A DNA stretch of 64,000 nt from Aldehydirespirator sp965116665 (GTDB lineage: Bacteria > Actinomycetota > Acidimicrobiia > Acidimicrobiales > Aldehydirespiratoraceae): assembly GCA_965116665.1 (NCBI GenBank), contig OZ220709.1, forward strand, positions 1,426,001 through 1,490,000, written 5' to 3'. Both the position numbers and the translations under genes were made by a program. The notes beneath the pieces were generated by a model. It was given only the letters and a program-made list of their open reading frames with translations, was not told where the DNA came from and searched no databases. Below are positions 61,104-64,000 of this stretch, one piece after another (the stretch's first letter is position 1; every line of letters starts with the position of its first letter).

Positions 61104-61768
61104 GGAAGGCTCTCGATGATGGCACCAGCCACGCGCTGCTCGCGCGGGTGCGGCGAGACGCACAGGTCCAGCGCGACCGCCGGTGCCGGAGCGACCAGAC
61201 CGGCTCCGTTGTCTGCTGAGCGCACGGCAGCAACACCAGAACGCTCCCGCAGTTCCTCCCAGGTGGCTTCAGACACAGCCCGCACCAGAACCCGACCCAG
61301 CGGAGAAGGCGCAAGGCCGCGCATCGGATGCAGCGGGTCGAGCCGCTGTTGCCAGCCTTCTTGGATGTAGAGATGCGCTTCGTCGGCCAACGGGTCGAGC
61401 ATGTCCACATAGGCGGCCGCGGCGTGCATTCCGCTGACGACCACCTCTGATCTGGCGAGCAGCGACGACACCATGGGCGACCCGGCGCTGTATCTGGCGA
61501 GCACACCGCGGTTCTCGTAGCGGTAGGGGTCGTCAAAGTCGACGCTCGCAGCGAGGATGCTGCGCCAGGCGGCGGGCTGTGACAGCGGGCGGCCCCCGCG
61601 GGGTGGGGCCTCAGCGAGAGCGTGGACTTCCGCGGCGGGCAGCACCCACACGTTGGCGATCTTTGCGGCGGGCAGCAGGCCGCGGTGCAAGTAGCGTCGG
61701 ACCTGCTCGGCGCCGATACCCAGCACGCGGCCGGCTTCGGCCAACGACATCATCTCCTGGACGCTCAC
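61100..61768 (-). CDS. HTH antitoxin-like protein of the AbiE-type pair
   Basis: The protein has 222 residues from GTG; alternative ATG codons lie five and six codons later. The N-terminal MerR/excisionase-like helix-turn-helix (SLAEAGRVLGIGAEQVRRYL, then LLPAAKIANVWVLPAAEVHA) is followed by a domain with YENRGVLARYSAGSPMVSSL and VVVSGMHAAAAYVDML. First gene of the operon; by analogy it represses it and neutralises the nucleotidyltransferase. Confidence 0.68.
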   Translation of the reverse strand: MSVQEMMSLAEAGRVLGIGAEQVRRYLHRGLLPAAKIANVWVLPAAEVHALAEAPPRGGRPLSQPAAWRSILAASVDFDDPYRYENRGVLARYSAGSPMVSSLLARSEVVVSGMHAAAAYVDMLDPLADEAHLYIQEGWQQRLDPLHPMRGLAPSPLGRVLVRAVSEATWEELRERSGVAAVRSADNGAGLVAPAPAVALDLCVSPHPREQRVAGAIIESLP

Positions 61769-61786
61769 ACCACTACAATAACATAA

Positions 61787-61806
61787 CTAGAGGAGTTCTC
61801 CACTAG
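61787..61806. promoter_or_regulatory. Dyad upstream of the AbiE-like operon
   Basis: CTAGAGG-AGTTCT-CCACTAG: the arms CTAG-x-GGAG and CTCC-x-CTAG form an almost perfect inverted repeat about 20 bases before the antitoxin start, within an AT-rich patch. Probable operator. Confidence 0.5.
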
Positions 61807-62059
61807 TAAATGGCGGCTGGCTGCAGTCCTGACGCGGCTCGTTACGGCAGCCAGACAGCGCCGCGGCGGTGAGCCGGTTCAGCGCTTCGGACAGGTCGCT
61901 TGACAGCAGCGTCGGCGCTGCGGCTGAGACCTTTGCACCAGCGGCCGCCGCGGTTTCACGGCCCTTCTGTGCTCCGCGGCCAGCCGTCTTCGCTGCGCTG
62001 GTCGCAACCGCCCTCGCACAGGCCCGTTTGACCCGGCCACGCTTATCGGCATCGGCCAA
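61807..62059 (-). CDS. Possible small Ala-rich protein
   Basis: A frame from 62059 (MADADKRGRVKRACARAVAT; LSSDLSEALNRLTAAALSG) reads for up to 90 codons but its nominal end runs through the dyad at 61787, so the real extent is unclear. Basic/Ala composition is compatible with chance in GC-rich DNA. Listed only because the strand and position fit an operon. Confidence 0.25.
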
Positions 62060-62141
62060 CGGAGTCCTCGCGGGCGTCCGATCTCGCAGTTCAGTCGTGA
62101 GCGCGCTGGCAGTTTCCGATGCCGGACTTCGTTGGGTCCTC

Positions 62142-62438
62142 TTATGCGTGTTGTGTCTGCTCAGCCTGTTTGACGTCTAGGAATCTGCGCAACGCCTCGC
62201 GGATGACCTCGCTTGTGGTCGTGCCGTCGGTCTCAGCGCGAGCGGTGACCGCGGCTCGCAGTTCGGGGTCGATGCGCACGGGCACTACTTCAGCCGGGCC
62301 CGAGCCCATGGCGGGACGGCCTCTGCGGCGCTTGCGCAGCGTGTCGATGTCGTAGTCGCTGGTCTCGACCTCTTCGGCGATGGCGTCGAGGTCGGCGTCG
62401 GTGAGGATGCGGCCAGTCGCGGTCCTACGTGTAGTCAT
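62142..62438 (-). CDS. CopG-type ribbon-helix-helix antitoxin
   Basis: A 98-residue protein. The N-terminus is acidic (ILTDADLDAIAEEVETSDYD), the RHH domain is C-terminal (VVPVRIDPELRAAVTARAET, then TTTSEVIREALRRFLDV). Start overlaps the preceding toxin stop by four bases. This toxin-first order is common in this group. Confidence 0.75.
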   Translation of the reverse strand: MTTRRTATGRILTDADLDAIAEEVETSDYDIDTLRKRRRGRPAMGSGPAEVVPVRIDPELRAAVTARAETDGTTTSEVIREALRRFLDVKQAEQTQHA

Positions 62439-62740
62439 GGCTGATCTCGTTGGGTCGGCAAGAGTTCGTGGAACGCTGGGCGCAGCGGCATCGCGTGGAT
62501 CACCATCTCGGCTCCGTCGTCGAGTTCGAGCCAGACGATTTCGAGCAGGTTGCCTGCTGGGTCGGCGCCGATGGCGAGGATCCTGGGCGGGTCAGCGGCT
62601 GGTTCGAGTTCGATGATGGTGAGGGCGTGTTCAGGCGCGTGCAGGATCGTGCTGGTGTCGAGGCCGGCTTGAACGCAGAGCGATGGAACTCCACACGCAC
62701 TTATCGTAACACGAAATTCCGGATCGGCGCATCCCATCAT
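62435..62740 (-). CDS. Small toxin partner of the CopG antitoxin, N-terminus uncertain
   Basis: The C-terminal 60 residues (EHALTIIELEPAADPPRILA; EIVWLELDDGAEMVIHAMPL, ending RPAFHELLP) resemble the small RelE/BrnT-like toxins ending in an IHAMxxRP motif. The first 25 residues look out of frame: the neighbouring frame from 62700 reads MRVEFHRSAFK, the expected opening strand, and would join at about 62665 with a one-base change. Either a frameshift or a wrong base in the assembly. Confidence 0.55.
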   Translation of the reverse strand: MMGCADPEFRVTISACGVPSLCVQAGLDTSTILHAPEHALTIIELEPAADPPRILAIGADPAGNLLEIVWLELDDGAEMVIHAMPLRPAFHELLPTQRDQP

Positions 62741-63109
62741 CCCGACTCCGCTCCGCAGGTCGTCCCCGTGCCCCAGCCTCTCTTATCGGTGGAAGCCGGA
62801 GGAGTCCTCGCCAATGGGCGCATCCGATCATCCAGCCCGCTCCGACTGCTTCGCCGACGGCACCGCCCGGTTCTCAGCGGCCAGCGTCGTCATCTCGTGG
62901 GTTCGGACCCCTCTCATCAGTGACGGACTAGCGAAAGCCCTACAGCCGATTCATGTTTCACCCCGCTGATCCGGGCTCGGCATCCGCCAACCACGGGGCT
63001 TTCGATGGCCGCAAGTCAGGTTGTCCTGATCGCCTACGCAGCCTGGCTGACTGAACAGTTCGGCTTGGCTCTGGGCGTGATCGGGGCCCTTGCAATCGCC
63101 CTCGGGGTC
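62741..63109. other. Gene-free stretch with IS debris
   Basis: 369 bases. No complete frame is convincing. The 3' half leads without interruption into the istB fragment; a hydrophobic reading (LIAYAAWLTEQFGLALGVIG) precedes it but is more likely chance or fused sequence than a real domain. Confidence 0.4.
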
Positions 63110-63351
63110 GGCGAACTCATGCCCAAGACCATCGCCAACGCCACCATCGACCGGCTGCTTCACCACGCCCACATCGTCCTCACCGCCGGTGACAGCATCC
63201 GCCTCACCCAAGCCACCGCCGGAAAGGGGGTGACGCCACTCACCAACTGAACCGCGGGCAGAACACCTGGCCGCCACCGGGCAGTTCTGTTGGCCGCCAC
63301 TGGGCAGTTCTGCTGTCCGCCACCGGGCAGATCCCACTGGCCATTGACACG
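63110..63351 (+). pseudogene. Third-type IS21: istB C-terminus plus element end
   Basis: GELMPKTIANATIDRLLHHA and HIVLTAGDSIRLTQATAGKG with VTPLTN and a stop at 63250 are the final residues of an IstB. Three spaced repeats of CCGCCACCGGGCAGTTCTG type follow to CATTGACA at about 63350. The end matches 56325-56448 inverted. Confidence 0.75.
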
Positions 63352-63610
63352 CGCCCATCTGGCCGGCGAGCGGCAGGCGGGGGTGCGCCGCAGCAGCGCG
63401 GTGAATCCCTTCGACGCGGTGGCGGACTATGTGCGCCAGCGGCTGGTCGAGGATCCCCATGTGCGGGCGACGGTGTTGTTCGACGAGGCCAAGAGGCTGG
63501 GCTGTCAGGCGTCGTATCCGACGTTCGTGCGCCGGATACGTGACCGGGGCCTGCGGCCTGAGTGTCGGGCGTGCACACCGGGCCGGGTTCACACAGACAT
63601 CGAGCATCCT
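63352..63610 (+). pseudogene. istA fragment related to the IS21 element at 32075
   Basis: AHLAGERQAGVRRSSAVNPF, then DAVADYVRQRLVEDPHVRAT and ACTPGRVHTDIEHP follow the N-terminal half of the 34204-33878 frame. It preserves the base that is missing there. It is truncated at both ends, at TTGACA on the left and after GAGCATCC on the right. Confidence 0.82.
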
Positions 63611-63639
63611 GAGCCTCACCGGGCATTGCGCAGGCTGTG

Positions 63640-64000
63640 GTGTGCCCCGGGCATCGCGGTCGGCGTGTTCGGTGCGCCATGCGATGCTGCTGGGCATCAT
63701 CGACGAGATCCACCGGGCGTCTCGGCGCGACCTACGGGGACAGAGGGAACCACGCGGAACTGGTGCACGGGCGGGGCCTGCAGGTGGCGCACTGCACCGT
63801 GGAGTTGGTGATGCGCCGCAACAACCTCGCCGGGCTGCCGGGCCGGCACCGATACCGCAAGGTCCCGAACCTGCCCACCGCTGCGGACCTGGTGGATCGC
63901 CGGGTTCTGCCGCGACGCACCCGACCAGCTGTGGGTCACCGACATCACCGAACACCCCGCCGGCAGAGCCTGCGCAATCCCCGGTGATGCTCAGCTCACC
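63640..64000 (+). pseudogene. IS3-type orfB fragment running off the right edge
   Basis: HAMLLGIIDEIHRAS, then YGDRGNHAELVHGRGLQVAH, CTVELVMRRNNLAGLPGRHR and YRKVPNLPTAADLV are HTH_21 and linker sequences of an IS3 transposase. CRDAPDQLWVTDITEHPA with the first catalytic Asp is in another frame. At least two frameshifts are present (about 63720 and 63900). Confidence 0.7.

Noticed and set aside
62951..63955. A 334-codon minus-strand frame at the right edge.
   Set aside because: It runs antisense through fragments of three different insertion sequences and has no continuous domain.

Overview
The window looks like a GC-rich, actinobacteria-type chromosome segment, probably from a metagenome-derived relative of the Acidimicrobiia. 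That placement is inferred from composition, from the Thr-rich lipoproteins and giant surface proteins, and from the absence of any marker gene, so it is tentative. The left third (1-18.8 kb) is mostly ordinary. It holds a very large secreted Calx-beta/Ig-like/Fn3 surface protein that runs off the left edge, a histidine kinase fused to a response regulator with a DNA-binding domain, and a second giant surface protein (Calx-beta, SwmB-like, Fn3, cadherin and PPC-like modules) with a 960-bp internal tandem duplication. After these come a PIN-domain toxin/antitoxin pair, DUF4389 and DUF418 membrane proteins, a MazEF-like pair, an ArsR-regulated permease, a lipoprotein serpin and a tRNA-Val.

From the 3' end of the tRNA to about 58.4 kb the window reads as a tandem array of three related mobile modules. 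Their boundaries recur: a roughly 177-bp 'left end' starting TGAGG (18866, 29971, 48290) and a roughly 125-135-bp 'right end' containing TTCTATG and ending in a CTAAC inverted repeat (29829, 48150, 58232). The two ends of module 1 share a perfect 14-bp inverted repeat and those of module 2 an 11-bp one. Module 1 (18.9-30.0 kb) encodes a DDE transposase translationally coupled to a tyrosine-recombinase-like gene, an HTH protein, an HtrA-like lipoprotein protease, small membrane proteins, a lipoprotein, a SWQSD/TIR-like putative immune effector and a second recombinase-like gene at its right end. Module 2 (30.0-48.3 kb) keeps a transposase remnant and carries a Vsr / C5-methyltransferase / GHKL ATPase / PP_RS20740-like operon and a large STAND NTPase with a predicted nuclease domain. 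Module 3 (48.3-58.4 kb) carries a HigBA-like pair and a HipA-like kinase/DUF3037 pair, and ends in a fragment of the same recombinase. A possible fourth unit starts at about 58.4 kb with an Excalibur-type lipoprotein, an AbiE-like pair and another small toxin-antitoxin pair.

The array is riddled with insertion sequences. Two IS21 elements have clean target duplications (TCGG; CGAAC), one IS3 element has GGCAC, and there are two near-identical copies of another IS3 element, an IS1380 element, an ISL3 transposase and a mosaic of IS fragments at the right edge. Several genes are interrupted or carry apparent single-base frameshifts. The overall picture is a tRNA-linked accessory region that accumulates defence and addiction cargo by stacking modules with related ends. 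All alignments were made by eye.
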